Shown: piece by piece, positions 13,409-25,710 of the stretch | Position numbering within the stretch: the first letter of the stretch is position 1 | How the letters are laid out: each line of letters starts with the position of its first letter | NCBI RefSeq assembly: GCF_027580225.2 | Contig: NC_073359.2 | Span: 15,942,001-16,006,000, forward strand | Length of the DNA: 64,000 bases | Source: Misgurnus anguillicaudatus | Taxonomy: Eukaryota; Chordata; Actinopteri; Cypriniformes; Cobitidae | Direction of reading: 5' to 3' | The notes under the pieces: generated by a model | Databases searched by the model: none | Told to the model about the DNA's origin: nothing | The model's input: only the letters and a program-made list of their open reading frames with translations | Program-made: the position numbers and the translations under genes

Positions 13409-14823
13409 AAGGGCAGCAAAAAAACAGCTTAGGTACTGCAAGGATTGACATGCTATACAATGTAATATACAGTCACATTAATTTACTATGACAAATAGAC
13501 AATGTCACAGGCACGGTCAACTTTGGAGTGGTATTTCTAAGAAAGAGAACAGAATATCAAAAATCTGTTCGGTCATTTCTGTGTGGATTGCTCCAAACAT
13601 TATACGAGCAGTACCTGGCATAAAATAAACAAAATTTGTAAAAGGAGTAGCGAAAAAATCATCTACCATATGCTTTACAATAACACATGAACAGAATGTT
13701 GGAAAATGACAAACGAGGTATCGTTGCAATCGGCATAAACCAGTGAATACAATTTCACAAAGAAATTAATATCAGACAAAGTATTCAGAAGTTATAAGCA
13801 GTTCCATAAGAACTGTTATAGTTTATAACCCCTAGGTGGCGCTGTACTCTGACTTCCCAGGTACCTTCAGGACATCATGTCGAAGCTCCTTACTAATTTT
13901 TGCGCGGATATGTCCAATAGTTAAAAAAATATAACAAATTATCTGAAATTTCAAAATGGCGGACAGGCGGTTCGGTCAAACCCGGCATAATACACATCGG
14001 CAGATGCGGCATGAGGTAAGCAATCCATAGACATCAAGATCATAATTTTCTGACAAACAGTTCAGAAGTTATGGGCAAAAATAGCCTATTTTCATATCTC
14101 ATGACCCATAGGTGGCGCTGTCACCAAATTTGGCATGAACCCCAAGTTCATGGTCCACATGAAGTGTACCAAATTTCATTTCAATTGATCAAAGAATGAC
14201 TGAGCTACAGCTTCAGAACCATTTTTGCGTCAACCTCGTTAAGTTTGCGCATTTATTACTTTTGAACAAAGATAAATATCAAAATTCTGTTCGGTCATTT
14301 CTGTGCGGCTCACTCCAAAGATCACCTGTGCCAAATTTCATAACAATTGAACAAAATTTGAAGGAGGAGTAGCGAATAAATGGAATACTGTACATTTCAA
14401 AATGGCCACTACTGTAATGGGTGGAGTTTTACTGTAAGGTATTAAAAACAACAAGCATGAGGAGAGCAATCACGTGTACTAAGTAGAATTTTCATAGATC
14501 AAGCGGATCAGCAGTTATAACCATTTGAACATTGAATTTTTGCACTGCTGGTGGCGCTATAGAGTTAGTGCTAGAGACCCCATTTTTGGTCACTTGACTT
14601 TTTAGGACCACCACTACAACTGTGCCAAATTTCATCATTTTCCTATATACGGTTCATAGGGCTGCCATAGACGCCTATGGCTAAGAAGAAGAAGACGCAG
14701 AATAATAATAATAATACTAACAATTCCAATAGGTGTCACAGCACCTTCGGTGCTTGACCCCTAATAATAATAATACTAACAGAAACAATAGGTGCCACAG
14801 CACCATAGGTGCTTGGCCCCTAA

Positions 14824-16140
14824 ATATAGCTGCAAGCAGCGATACGGGGCCAAGCACAATCAGCGCAATGAGCACCAAAAGCACAGCAAGAAAGATACAA
14901 CGTATCGATCACCCAGGGCGCATTGAGCACCCAAGGTGCATCAAGAACACAAGGCTCAGCAAAGAACCCAAAGCGTAACAATGACAGAGCAGAACCACCG
15001 CAGTGCAGAGCAGCAACAGAAAACATGGCAAAAATAGAACATATGTGAACTACAGACAGGTCAAGAAGAATAGGTGGGAAAGAACAAAACTTTAATAGAA
15101 GAAACTAACATCTGCCTCAGGCGGGATTCGAACCCAAGAACTCAGGATCTCTATGCATACGACTTGACAGATGCGCCACTCAGTAGACACAGCTCAAGGG
15201 GCAGCAGAAAAGAGCATACATGCCATACAAAGAATTCAGAAGTTATAATCAGTTCTATAAGAACTGTTATAGTTTATAAACCCTAGGTGGCGCTGTTCTC
15301 TGATTTCCTCAGGACTTCATGCCGAAGCTCCCTACCGATTTTTGCGCCGATATATCCGATACTTCAAAAGTTATAGCAATTTATCACAGATTTCAAAATG
15401 GCGGACAGGCGGTTCGGTCAATCGCGGCATAATACATATCGACAGATGCGGCATGAGCCAAGGAATCCGTAGACACCAAGATCATAATTTTCTGACAAAC
15501 GATTCAGAAGGTATGCGCAAAAATAGCCGTTTTTCCTATCTCATGACCCATAGGTGGCGCTGTCACCAAATTTGGCATGGACCCCCATTTCATGGTCGAC
15601 ATGAAGCGTACCAAATTTCATCTCGATTGATCAAAGAATGACCGAGATACAGCCTCAGAACCAATTTTGCGTCAATCTCGTTAAGTTCGCGCATTAATTA
15701 CTTTTGAATAAAGAAAAATATCAAAATTCTGTTCAGTCATTTCTATGCGGCTCACTCCAAAGATCACATGTGCCAAATCTCATAAGAATTGAACCAAATT
15801 TGAAGGAGGAGTAGCGAAAAAACGAAATACTGGACATTTCAAAATGGCCGATACTGTAATGGGTGGAGTCTTACTGTAAGGTATTAAAAACAATAAGCAT
15901 GAGGAGAGCAATCACGTGTACTAAGTAGAATTTTCATAGAGCAAATGGATCACGAGTTATAACCATTTGAACATTGAATTTTTGAGATGATGGTGGCGCT
16001 ATAGAGTTACTGCTAGAGACCCCATTTTTGGCCAAATGACTATTTATGACCACCACTACAACTGTGCCAAATTTCATCATTTTCCTATATACGGTTCATA
16101 GGGCTGCCATAGACTCCCATTGGGGAAGAAGATTAAGAAA

Positions 16141-16173
<33 letters not shown>

Positions 16174-16263
16174 AACAGAAACAATAGGTGCCACAGCACC
16201 ATAGGTGCTTGGCCCCTAAAAACAATAGGTGTCTCAGCACCTTCGGTGCTTGACCCCTAATAA
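14824..16263 (+). repeat. Array unit 10, standard form with doubled 3' module
   Basis: 1440 bp; tRNA-like segment about 15111-15194. It is almost identical to units 8 and 15. The tail has an ATA-loop module and then a TTC-loop TGACCCCTAA module before unit 11. Confidence 0.88.
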
Positions 16264-18709
16264 ATATAGCTGCAAGCAGCAACTCGGGGCCAAGCACCTT
16301 CAGCGCAATAATGAGCACCCAGAGCAAGCACACAAAACACAGCAAGCTCACAAATCACAGCAAGCTCACAAAGCACAGCAAGCACACAAAGCACAGCAAG
16401 CTCACCAAGCACACAAAGCACAGCCAGCACACAAAGCACAGCAGGCACACAAAGCACAGCAAGCTCACAAAGCACAGCAAGCTCACAAAGCACAGCAAGC
16501 ACACAAAGCACAGCAAGCTCACAGAGCACAGCAAGCTCACAAAGCACAGCAAGCTCACAAAGCATAGCAAGCACACAAAGCACAGTAAGCTCACAAAACA
16601 CAGCAAGCACACAAAGCACATCAAACACACAAAGCACAGCAAGCTCAAAAAGCACAACAAGCTCACAAACCACAGCAGGCTTACCAAGCACAGCAAGCAC
16701 ACCAAGCATTGCAAGCACACCAAGCACAGCAAGCTGACAAAGCACAGCAAGCTCAAAATGCACAGCAAGCTCACCAAGCACACAAAGCACAGCAAGCTCA
16801 GAAAGCACAGCAAGCTCACAAAGCACAGCAAGCTCACAAAGGACAGCAAGTACACAAAGCACAGCAAGCACATTAAGCTCACAAAGCACAGCATGCTCAC
16901 AAAGCACAGCAAGCTCACAAAGCACAGCAAGCACACAAAGACAGCAAACTCACAAAGCACAGCAAGCACACAAAGACAGCAAACTCAAAAAGCACAGCAA
17001 GCACACAAAGCACAGCAAGCTCACAAAGCACAGCAAGCACCATAAAGCGCATCACACACGCAAGGCTCAGGAATCATAGAGCAGAACCACCACAATGCAG
17101 AGCAACAACAGCAAACATGGAAAATATAACATATGTGAACTACAGACAGGTTGAGAAGAATTAATGAGAAAGAACAAAACATTAATAGAAAAACCTAATA
17201 TACGTCTCAGGTGGGATTCGAACCCAAGAACTCAGAATCTCAATGCATGTGCTTTCCTGGATGCGCCACTCAGTGGACACAGTTCATGGGGCAGCAGAAA
17301 AAGATTAGATATCTGCAAGGATTGACATATGTCAATCACCAAAGATGCAGAATTGACACAGCAGAAGTAGAAATAACATAAATACAATGTACATGAGTTC
17401 AAATGAAATTGAAGACAAGAACATCATTCTGTATAGTAATGCTATACAATGTAATATACAGTCACATTCATTTACTATGACAAATAGACAACGTCACAGG
17501 CACGGTCAACTTTGGAGTGGTATTTCTAAGAAATAGAACAGAATATCAAAAATCTGTTCAGTCATTTCTGTGCGGATTGCTCCAAACATTATACGAGCAG
17601 AACCTGGCAAAAAATAAACAAAATTTGTAAAAGGAGTAGCGGAAAAATTATCTACCAAATGCTTTACAATAATACATGAACAGAATGTTGGAAAATGACA
17701 AATGAGGTATCGTTGCAACCGGCATAAACCAGTGAATACAATTTCAGAAAGAAATTGATATCAGACAAAGTATTCCAAAGTTATAAAGGGTTCCATAAGA
17801 ACTGTTATAGTTTATTACCCCTAGGTGGCGCTGTACTCTGACTTCCCAGGTACCTTCAGGACATCATGTCAAAGCTCCTTACCACTTTTTTCGCGGATAT
17901 GTCCAATAGTTCAAAAAATATAACAATTTATCTGAAATTTCAAAATGGCGGACAGGCGGTTTGGTCAAACCCGCCATAATACACATCGACAGATGCGGCA
18001 TGATGTCAGCAATCCATAGACATCAAGATCATAATTTTCTGACAAACAGTTCAGAAGTTATGGGCAAAAATAGCCTATTTTCATATCTCATGACCCATAG
18101 GTGGCGCTGTCACCAAAATTGATATGGACCCCCAATTCATGGTCAACATGAAGTGTACCAAATTTAATTTCAATTGATCAAAGAATGACTGAGCTACAGC
18201 TTCAGAACCATTTTTGCGTCAACCTCGTTAAGTTCACGCATTTATTACTTTTGCATAAAGATAAATATCTAAATTCTGTTTGGTCATTTCTATGCGGCTC
18301 ACTCCAAAGATCATCTGTGCCAAATCTCATAAGAATTGAACCGCATTTGAAGGAGGAGTAGCGAAAAAACAAACAACTGTACATTTCAAAATGTCCGTTA
18401 CTGTAATGGGTGGAGTCTTACTGTAAAGTATCAAATTCAATAAGCGGGATGAGAGCAATCACGTGTACTAATTAGAATTTTCATAGATCAAATGGTTCAC
18501 TATTTATAACAGTTTGAACATTGATATTTTGCACTGCTGGTGGCGCTATAGAGTTACTGCTAGACACCCCATTTTTGGTCACATGACTATTTATGATCAC
18601 CACTACAACTGTGCCAAATTTCATCATTTTCCTATGTACGGTTCATAGGGCTGCCATAGACGCCTATGGCTAAGAAACGGCAGAATAATAATAATAATAA
18701 TACTAACAA
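16264..18709 (+). repeat. Array unit 11, minisatellite-bearing form
   Basis: 2446 bp, the longest unit. The AAAGCACAGCAAG motif, present once in standard units, is expanded here to about 0.7 kb. The tRNA-like segment is at about 17202-17285 (minus). The body is the older diverged type. The unit ends in an AAT run plus ACTAACAA with no closing hairpin. Confidence 0.87.
16325..17042. repeat. 18-bp minisatellite in unit 11
   Basis: About 40 imperfect copies of CACAGCAAGCTCACAAAG and its CACACAAAG variant. Because the period is a multiple of three and the motif lacks stops, long open frames occur on both strands (basic HSKLTK-type repeats on plus, LAVLCE-type repeats on minus). These frames are a by-product of the repeat, not evidence for a gene. 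Confidence 0.92.
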
Positions 18710-21124
18710 ATATAGCTGCAAGCAGCAATTGCGGGGTCAAGCACCTTCGGCGCAATGCACACACAGCACAGCAAGCACACAAAGCACAGCAAGCTCACAA
18801 TGCACAGCAAGCACACAAAGCACAGCAATTACACAAATCACAGCAGGCACACAAACCACAGCAAGCTCACAAAGCACAGCAAGCACACAAAGCACAGCAA
18901 GCACACAAAGCACAGCAAGCTCACAATGCACAGCAAGCACACAAAGCACATCAATTACACAAATCACAGCAGGCACACAAAGCACAGCAAGCTCACAAAG
19001 CACAGCAAGCACACAAAGCACAGCAAGCACACAAAGCACAACAAGCACAGAAAGCATAGCAAGAACACAAAGCACAGCAATTACACAAATCACAGCAGGC
19101 ACACAAAGCACAGCAAGCTCACAAAGCACACAAAGCACAGCAAGCACACAAAGCATAGCAAGCTCACAAAGCACAGCAAGCACACAAATCACAGCAAGCT
19201 CACAAAGCACAGCAAGAACCACCATAATGCAGAGCAACAACAGCAAACATGGAAAAATAGAACACATGTGAACTACAGACAGGTTGAGAAAAATTGATGA
19301 GGAAGAACAAAACGTCATGACTCAGGTGGGATCTGAACCCAGGAACTCAGAATCTCAATGCATATGATTAACTAGATGCGCCACTCAGTTGACACAGTTC
19401 ATAAAGCAGCAGACAAGAGATTAGAGAGCTGAAATGATTAACATATGTCAATCACCAAAGATGCAGGAAAGACACAGCAGAAGCACCACAATGCAGAGCA
19501 ACAACAGCAAACATGGAAAAATAGAACACATGTGAACTACAGACAGGTTGAGAAGATTTGATGAGGAAGAACAAAACATCATGACTCAGGTGGGATTCGA
19601 ACCCAGGAACTTAGAATCTAAATGCAATTGGTTAACTAGATGTGCCACTCAGTTGACACAGTTCATGAGGCAGCAGACAAGAGATTAGAGAGCTGAAAGG
19701 ATTAACATGTCAATCACCAAAGATGCAGAATTGACACAGCAGAAGTAGAAATAACAGAAATACAATGTACATGAGTTCAAGTGAAATTGAAGACAAGCAG
19801 ACCATTATGTATAGTGATGCTATACAATGTAATATACAGTCACATTAATTTATTACTATGACAAATAGACAACGTCACAGGCACGGTAAACTTTAGAGTG
19901 GTATTTCTAAGAAAGAGAACAGAATATCAAAAATCTGTTCGGTCACATCTGTGCGGATTGCTCCAAACATTATACGAGCAGAACCTGACATAAAATACAC
20001 AAAATTTGTAAAAGGAGTAGCGAAAAAATCATTTACCATATGCCTTACAATAACACATGAACATAATGTTGGAAAATGACAAACAAGGTATCGTTGCGAT
20101 CAGCATAAAACAGTGAATACAATTTCACAAAGAAAATGTATATCAGACAATGTATTCAGAAGTTATAAGCAGTTCAATAAGAACTGTTATAGTTTATAAC
20201 CCCTAGGTGGCGCTGTACTCTGACTTCCCAGGTACCTTCAGGATATCATGTCGAAGCTCCTTACCATTTTTTGCGCGGATATGTCCAATAGTTAAAAAAA
20301 TATAACAATTTATTTGAAATTTCAAAATGGCGGACAGGCGGTTTGGTCAAACACGGCATAATTCACATCGACAGATGTGGCATGAAGTGAGCAATCCATA
20401 GACATCAACATCATAATTTTCTGACAAACAGTTCAGAAGTTATGGGCAAAAATAGCCTATTTTATTATCTCATGACCCATAGGTGGCGCTGTCACCAAAT
20501 TTGGCATGGACCCCAAGTTCATGGTCCACATGAAGTGTACCAAATTTAATTGCAATTGATCAAAGAATGACTGAGCTACAGCTTCAGAACCATTTTTGCG
20601 TCAACCTCGTTAAGTTTGCGCATTTATTACTTTTGAACAAAGATAAAAATCAAAATTCTGTTCGGTCATTTCTATGCGGCTCACTCCAAAGATCATCTGT
20701 GCCAAATCTCATAAGAATTGAACCACATTTGAAGGAGGAGTAGCGAAAAAACGAAATACTGTACATTTCAAAATGGCCGCTACTGTAATGGGTGGAGTCT
20801 TACTGTAAAGTATCAAATTCAATAAGCGGGATGAGAGCAATCACGTGTACTAAGTAGAATTTTCATAGATCAAATAGTTCACCAATTATAACAGTTTGAA
20901 CATTGAATCTTTGGACTACTGGTGGCGCTATAGAGTTACTGCTAAAGACCCCATTTTTGGTCACATGACTATTTATGACCATCTCTACAACTGTGCCAAA
21001 TTTCATCATTTTCCTATGTACGGTTCATAGGGCTGCCATAGACTCCCATTGGGGAAAAATAATAATAATAATAATACTAACAGAAACAATAGGTGTCTCA
21101 GCACCTTCGGTGCTTGACCCCTAA
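18710..21124 (+). repeat. Array unit 12, minisatellite-bearing form
   Basis: 2415 bp. The minisatellite is at 18768-19217. Behind it the segment with the tRNA-like sequence is duplicated in tandem (about 19218-19440 and 19481-19700), giving tRNA-like segments at about 19318-19400 and 19582-19664. The tail has one TTC-loop TGACCCCTAA module fused to unit 13. Confidence 0.87.
18768..19217. repeat. 18-bp minisatellite with a 126-bp higher-order period
   Basis: The same 18-bp family as in unit 11. Diagnostic variants recur at exact 126-bp steps: the CAATTACACAAATCACAG variant begins at 18826, 18952 and 19078, and CTCACAATG occurs at 18794 and 18920. The higher-order unit is therefore seven 18-mers, in about three copies. 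Confidence 0.88.
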
Positions 21125-22455
21125 ATATAGCTGCAAGCAGCGATACGGGGCCAAGCACAATCAGCGCAATGAGCTCCCAAAGCACAGCAAGAAAGATACA
21201 ACTTATCAATCACTCAGGGCGCATTGAGCACCCAAGGTGCATCAAGAACACAAGGCTCAGCAAAGAACCCACAGCGTAACAATGACAGAGCAGAACCACC
21301 GCAGTGCAGAGCAGCAACAGAAAACATGGCAAAAATAGAACATATGTGAACTACAGACAGGTCAAGAAGAATAGGTGGGAAAGAACAAAACTTTAATAGA
21401 AGAAATTAACATCTGCCTCAGGCGGGATTCGAACCCAAGAATTCAGGATCTCTATGCATACGACTTGACAGATGCGCCACTCAGTAGACACAGCTCAAGG
21501 GGCAGCAGAAAAGAGCATACATGCCATACAAAGAATTCAGAAGTTATAATCAGTTCTATAAGAACTGTTATAGTTTATAAACCCTAGGTGGCGCTGTTCT
21601 CTGATTTCCTCAGGACTTCATGCCGAAGCTCCCTAGCGATTTTTGCGCCGATATATCCGATACTTCAAAAGTTATAGCAATTTATCACAGATTTCAAAAT
21701 GGCGGACAGGCGGTTCGGTCAATCCCGGCATAATACATATCGGCAGATGAGGCATGAGCCAAGGAATCCGTAGACACCAAGATCATAATTTTCTGACAAA
21801 CGATTCAGAAGTTATGCGCAAAAATAGCCTTTTTTCCTATCTCATGACCCATAGGTGGCGCTGTCACCAAATTTGGCATGGACCCCCATTTCATGGTCGA
21901 CATGAAGCGTACCAAATTTCATCTCGATTGATCAAAGAATGACCGAGATACAGCCTCAGAACCAATTTTGCGTCAATCTCGTTAAGTTCACGCATTAATT
22001 ACTTCTGAATAAAGAAAAATATCAAAATTCTGTTCAGTCATTTCTATGCGGCTCACTCCAAAGATCACATGTGCCAAATCTCATAAGAATTGAACCAAAT
22101 TTGAAGGAGGAGTAGCGAAAAAACGAAATACTGTACATTTCAAAATGGCCGATACTGTAATGGGTGGAGTCTTACTGTAAGGTATTAAAAACAATAAGCA
22201 TGAGGAGAGCAATCACGTGTACTAAGTAGAATTTTCATAGAGCAAATGGATCACGAGTTATAACCATTTGAACATTGAATTTTTGAGATGATGGTGGCGC
22301 TATAGAGTTACTGCTAGAGACCCCATTTTTGGACAAATGACTATTTATGACCACCACTACAACTGTGCCAAATTTCATCATTTTCCTATATACGGTTCAT
22401 AGGGCTGCCATAGACTCCCATTGGGGAAGATTAAGATTAAGAAGATTAAGAAGAA
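21125..22455 (+). repeat. Array unit 13, standard form, hairpin missing
   Basis: 1331 bp; 5' subtype AGCTCCCAAAG; tRNA-like segment about 21413-21496 (minus). It ends in a GATTAA/GAAGA tract with neither AAT run nor hairpin before unit 14. Confidence 0.88.
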
Positions 22456-24246
22456 ATATAGCTGCAAGCAGCGATTTGGGGCCAAGCAGCTTTAGCGAAA
22501 TGAGCACCCAAAGCACAGCAACCAACATAGAAGGTATCAATCACCCAATGCGCATTGAGCACCCAATCAAAAACACAAGGCCCAGCAAGTACCCAAAACG
22601 TAGCAATCACAGATCAGAACCACTGCAGTGCAGAGCAGCAATAGAAAACATGATGAAAATAGAACATATGTGAACTACAGACAGGTTGAGAAGAATAGGT
22701 GAGAAAGAACAAAAATGTAATATAACAAATTAATACTTGCCTCAGGCGGATTTCGAACCCAATAACTCAGAATCTCATTGCGTGTGACTAACCAGATACG
22801 CCACTCAGTTGACACAGTTCATGGGACAGCAGACAGAGCTGACAGAGATGCAAGCATTGACATATGCCAATCACCAAAGATGCAAAAATGATACCACAGA
22901 TCAGAAATGACAGAAATACAATGTATATGAGAATCAAAAAGCTCAAATGAGATTGAAAACAAGAAGAACATTCTGTACAGTAATGCTATAAAATGTAATA
23001 TACAGTAATTCACTAGGCCGAATAGACAACGTCACAGGCACGGTCAATTTTGGAGCGGTATATCTAAGAAAGAGAACCAAATATAAAAAATCTGTTCGGT
23101 CATTTCTGTGCGGATTGCTCCAAACATTATACGAGCAGAACCTGGCATAAAATAAACAAAATTTCTAAAAGGAGTAGCGAAAAAATCATCTACCATATGC
23201 CTTACAATAACACATGAACAGAATGTTGGAAAATGAAAAACGAGGTATCATTGCGATCGGCATAAGGCAGTGAATCCAATTTCACAAAGAAAATGAATAT
23301 CAGACAAAGTATTCAGAAGTTATCAGCGGTTCTATAAGAACTGTTATAGTTTATTACCCCTAGGTGGCGGTGTACTCTGACTTCCCAGGTACCTTCAGGA
23401 CATCATTCCGAAGCTTCCTACCGATTTTTGCGCAGATTTGTCCAATATTTCAAAAGTTATAGCAATTTATGACAAATTTCAAAATGGCGGACAGGCGGTT
23501 CGGTCAAAGTCGGCATAATACGCATCGACAGATGCGGCATGAGACAAGGAATCCGTAGATACCAAGATCATAATTTTCTGACAAACGATTCAGAAGTTAT
23601 GCACAAAAATAGCCTTTTTTCATATCTCATGACCCATAGGTGGCGCTGTCACCAAAATTGAAATGGACCCCCGGTTCATGGTCGACATGAAGTGTACCAA
23701 ATTTCATTTCGATTTATCAAAGAATGACCGTGAAACAGCTTCAGAACCAATTTTCCGTCAATCTCGTTAAGTTTACGCATTTATTACTCTTGAATAAAGA
23801 CAAATATTAAAATTCTGTTTGGTCATTTCTATGCGGCTCACTCCAAAGATCACCTGTGCCAAATTTCATAACAATTGAACCAAATTTGAAGGAGGAGTAG
23901 CAAAAAAACGAAATACTGTACATTTCAAAATGGCCGCTACTGTAATGGGAGGAGTCTTACTGTAAAGTACCAAATTCAATAAGCGGGATGAGAGCAATCA
24001 CGTGTACTAAGTAGAATTTTCATAGATCTAATGGATCACCAGTTATAACCATTTGAATATTGCATTTTTGAGCTGATGGTGGCGCTATAGAGTTAATGCT
24101 AGAGACCCCATTTTTGGCCACATTACTATTTATGACCTCCACTACAACTGTGCCAATTTTCATCATTTTCCTACATACGGTTCATAGGGCTGCCATAGAC
24201 TCCCATTGGGGAAGAAGATTAAGAAGAAGAAGAAAAATAATAATAA
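22456..24246 (+). repeat. Array unit 14, diverged long form
   Basis: 1791 bp; opens GATTTGGGGCCAAGCAGC; tRNA-like segment about 22734-22820 (minus), with a degenerate B box. It includes the extra module with ATTGCTCCAAACATTATACG (about 23020-23230) and ends in an AAT run without hairpin. Confidence 0.86.
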
Positions 24247-25563
24247 ATATAGCTGCAAGCAGCGATACGGGGCCAAGCACAATCAGCGCAATGAGCACCA
24301 AAAGCACAGCAAGAAAGATACAACGTATCGATCACCCAGGGCGCATTGAGCACCCAAGGTGCATCAAGAACACAAGGCTCAGCAAAGAACCCAAAGCGTA
24401 ACAATGACAGAGCAGAACCACCGCAGTGCAGAGCAGCAACAGAAAACATGGCAAAAATAGAACATATGTGAACTACAGACAGGTCAAGAAGAATAGGTGG
24501 GAAAGAACAAAACTTTAATAGAAGAAACTAACATCTGCCTCAGGCGGGATTCGAACCCAAGAACTCAGGATCTCTATGCATACGACTTGACAGATGCGCC
24601 ACTCAGTAGACACAGCTCAAGGGGCAGCAGAAAAGAGCTTACATGCCATACAAAGAATTCAGAAGTTATAATCAGTTCTATAAGAACTGTTATAGTTTAT
24701 AAACCCTAGGTGGCGCTGTTCTCTGATTTCCTCAGGACTTCATGCCGAAGCTCCCTACCGATTTTTGCGCCGATATATCCGATACTTCAAAAGTTATAGC
24801 AATTTATCACAGATTTCAAAATGGCGGACAGGCGGTTCGGTCAATCGCGGCATAATACATATCGACAGATGCGGCATGAGCCAAGGAATCCGTAGACACC
24901 AAGATCATAATTTTCTGACAAACGATTCAGAAGGTATGCGCAAAAATAGCCGTTTTTCCTATCTCATGACCCATAGGTGGCGCTGTCACCAAATTTGGCA
25001 TGGACCCCCATTTCATGGTCGACATGAAGCGTACCAAATTTCATCTCGATTGATCAAAGAATGACCGAGATACAGCCTCAGAACCAATTTTGCGTCAATC
25101 TCGTTAAGTTCGCGCATTAATTACTTTTGAATAAAGAAAAATATCAAAATTCTGTTCAGTCATTTCTATGCGGCTAACTCCAAAGATCACATGTGCCAAA
25201 TCTCATAAGAATTGAACCAAATTTGAAGGAGGAGTAGCGAAAAAACGAAATACTGGACATTTCAAAATGGCCGATACTGTAATGGGTGGAGTCTTACTGT
25301 AAGGTATTAAAAACAATAAGCATGAGGAGAGCAATCACGTGTACTAAGTAGAATTTTCATAGAGCAAATGGATCACGAGTTATAACCATTTGAACATTGA
25401 ATTTTTGAGATGATGGTGGCGCTATAGAGTTACTGCTAGAGACCCCATTTTTGGCCAAATGACTATTTATGACCACCACTACAACTGTGCCAAATTTCAT
25501 CATTTTCCTATATACGGTTCATAGGGCTGCCATAGACTCCCATTGGGGAAGAAGATTAAGAAA

Positions 25564-25596
<33 letters not shown>

Positions 25597-25710
25597 AACA
25601 GAAACAATAGGTGCCACAGCACCATAGGTGCTTGGCCCCTAATAATAATAATAATAATAATACTAACAGAAACAATAGGTGCCACAGCACCATAGGTGCT
25701 TGGCCCCTAA
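24247..25710 (+). repeat. Array unit 15, standard form with doubled 3' module
   Basis: 1464 bp; tRNA-like segment about 24535-24618. It shares almost all private variants of units 8 and 10. Two ATA-loop TGGCCCCTAA modules separated by AAT repeats close the unit before a seamless junction. Confidence 0.9.

Larger units (their letters stand above)
12801..14823 (+). repeat. Array unit 9, long diverged form with two tRNA-like segments
   Basis: 2023 bp. It opens GCAATTGCGGGGCCAAGCACC, a 5' subtype shared with unit 17. Two tRNA-like segments lie on the minus strand (13076-13146 and 13326-13408). The body is an older diverged type. The tail near 14700-14823 carries two successive 3' terminal modules, the first with a TTC loop and TGACCCCTAA, the second with an ATA loop and TGGCCCCTAA. 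Confidence 0.87.

Noticed and set aside
16311..17045. Long open frames (up to 244 aa) on both strands of the unit 11 minisatellite
   Set aside because: The 18-bp period keeps all frames open on both strands. The products are low-complexity, no start context or flanking exon is seen, and the same holds for 18666-19318 in unit 12.
16325..19217. CRISPR-like array
   Set aside because: The 18-bp motifs are contiguous, with no unique spacers, and the DNA is eukaryotic.
1204..25064. A 99-aa frame starting RRYIRYFKSYSNL that recurs in at least nine array units
   Set aside because: It begins at a TTG rather than ATG, is conserved only because the units are near-identical copies, is broken in the diverged units, and matches no domain that I know.
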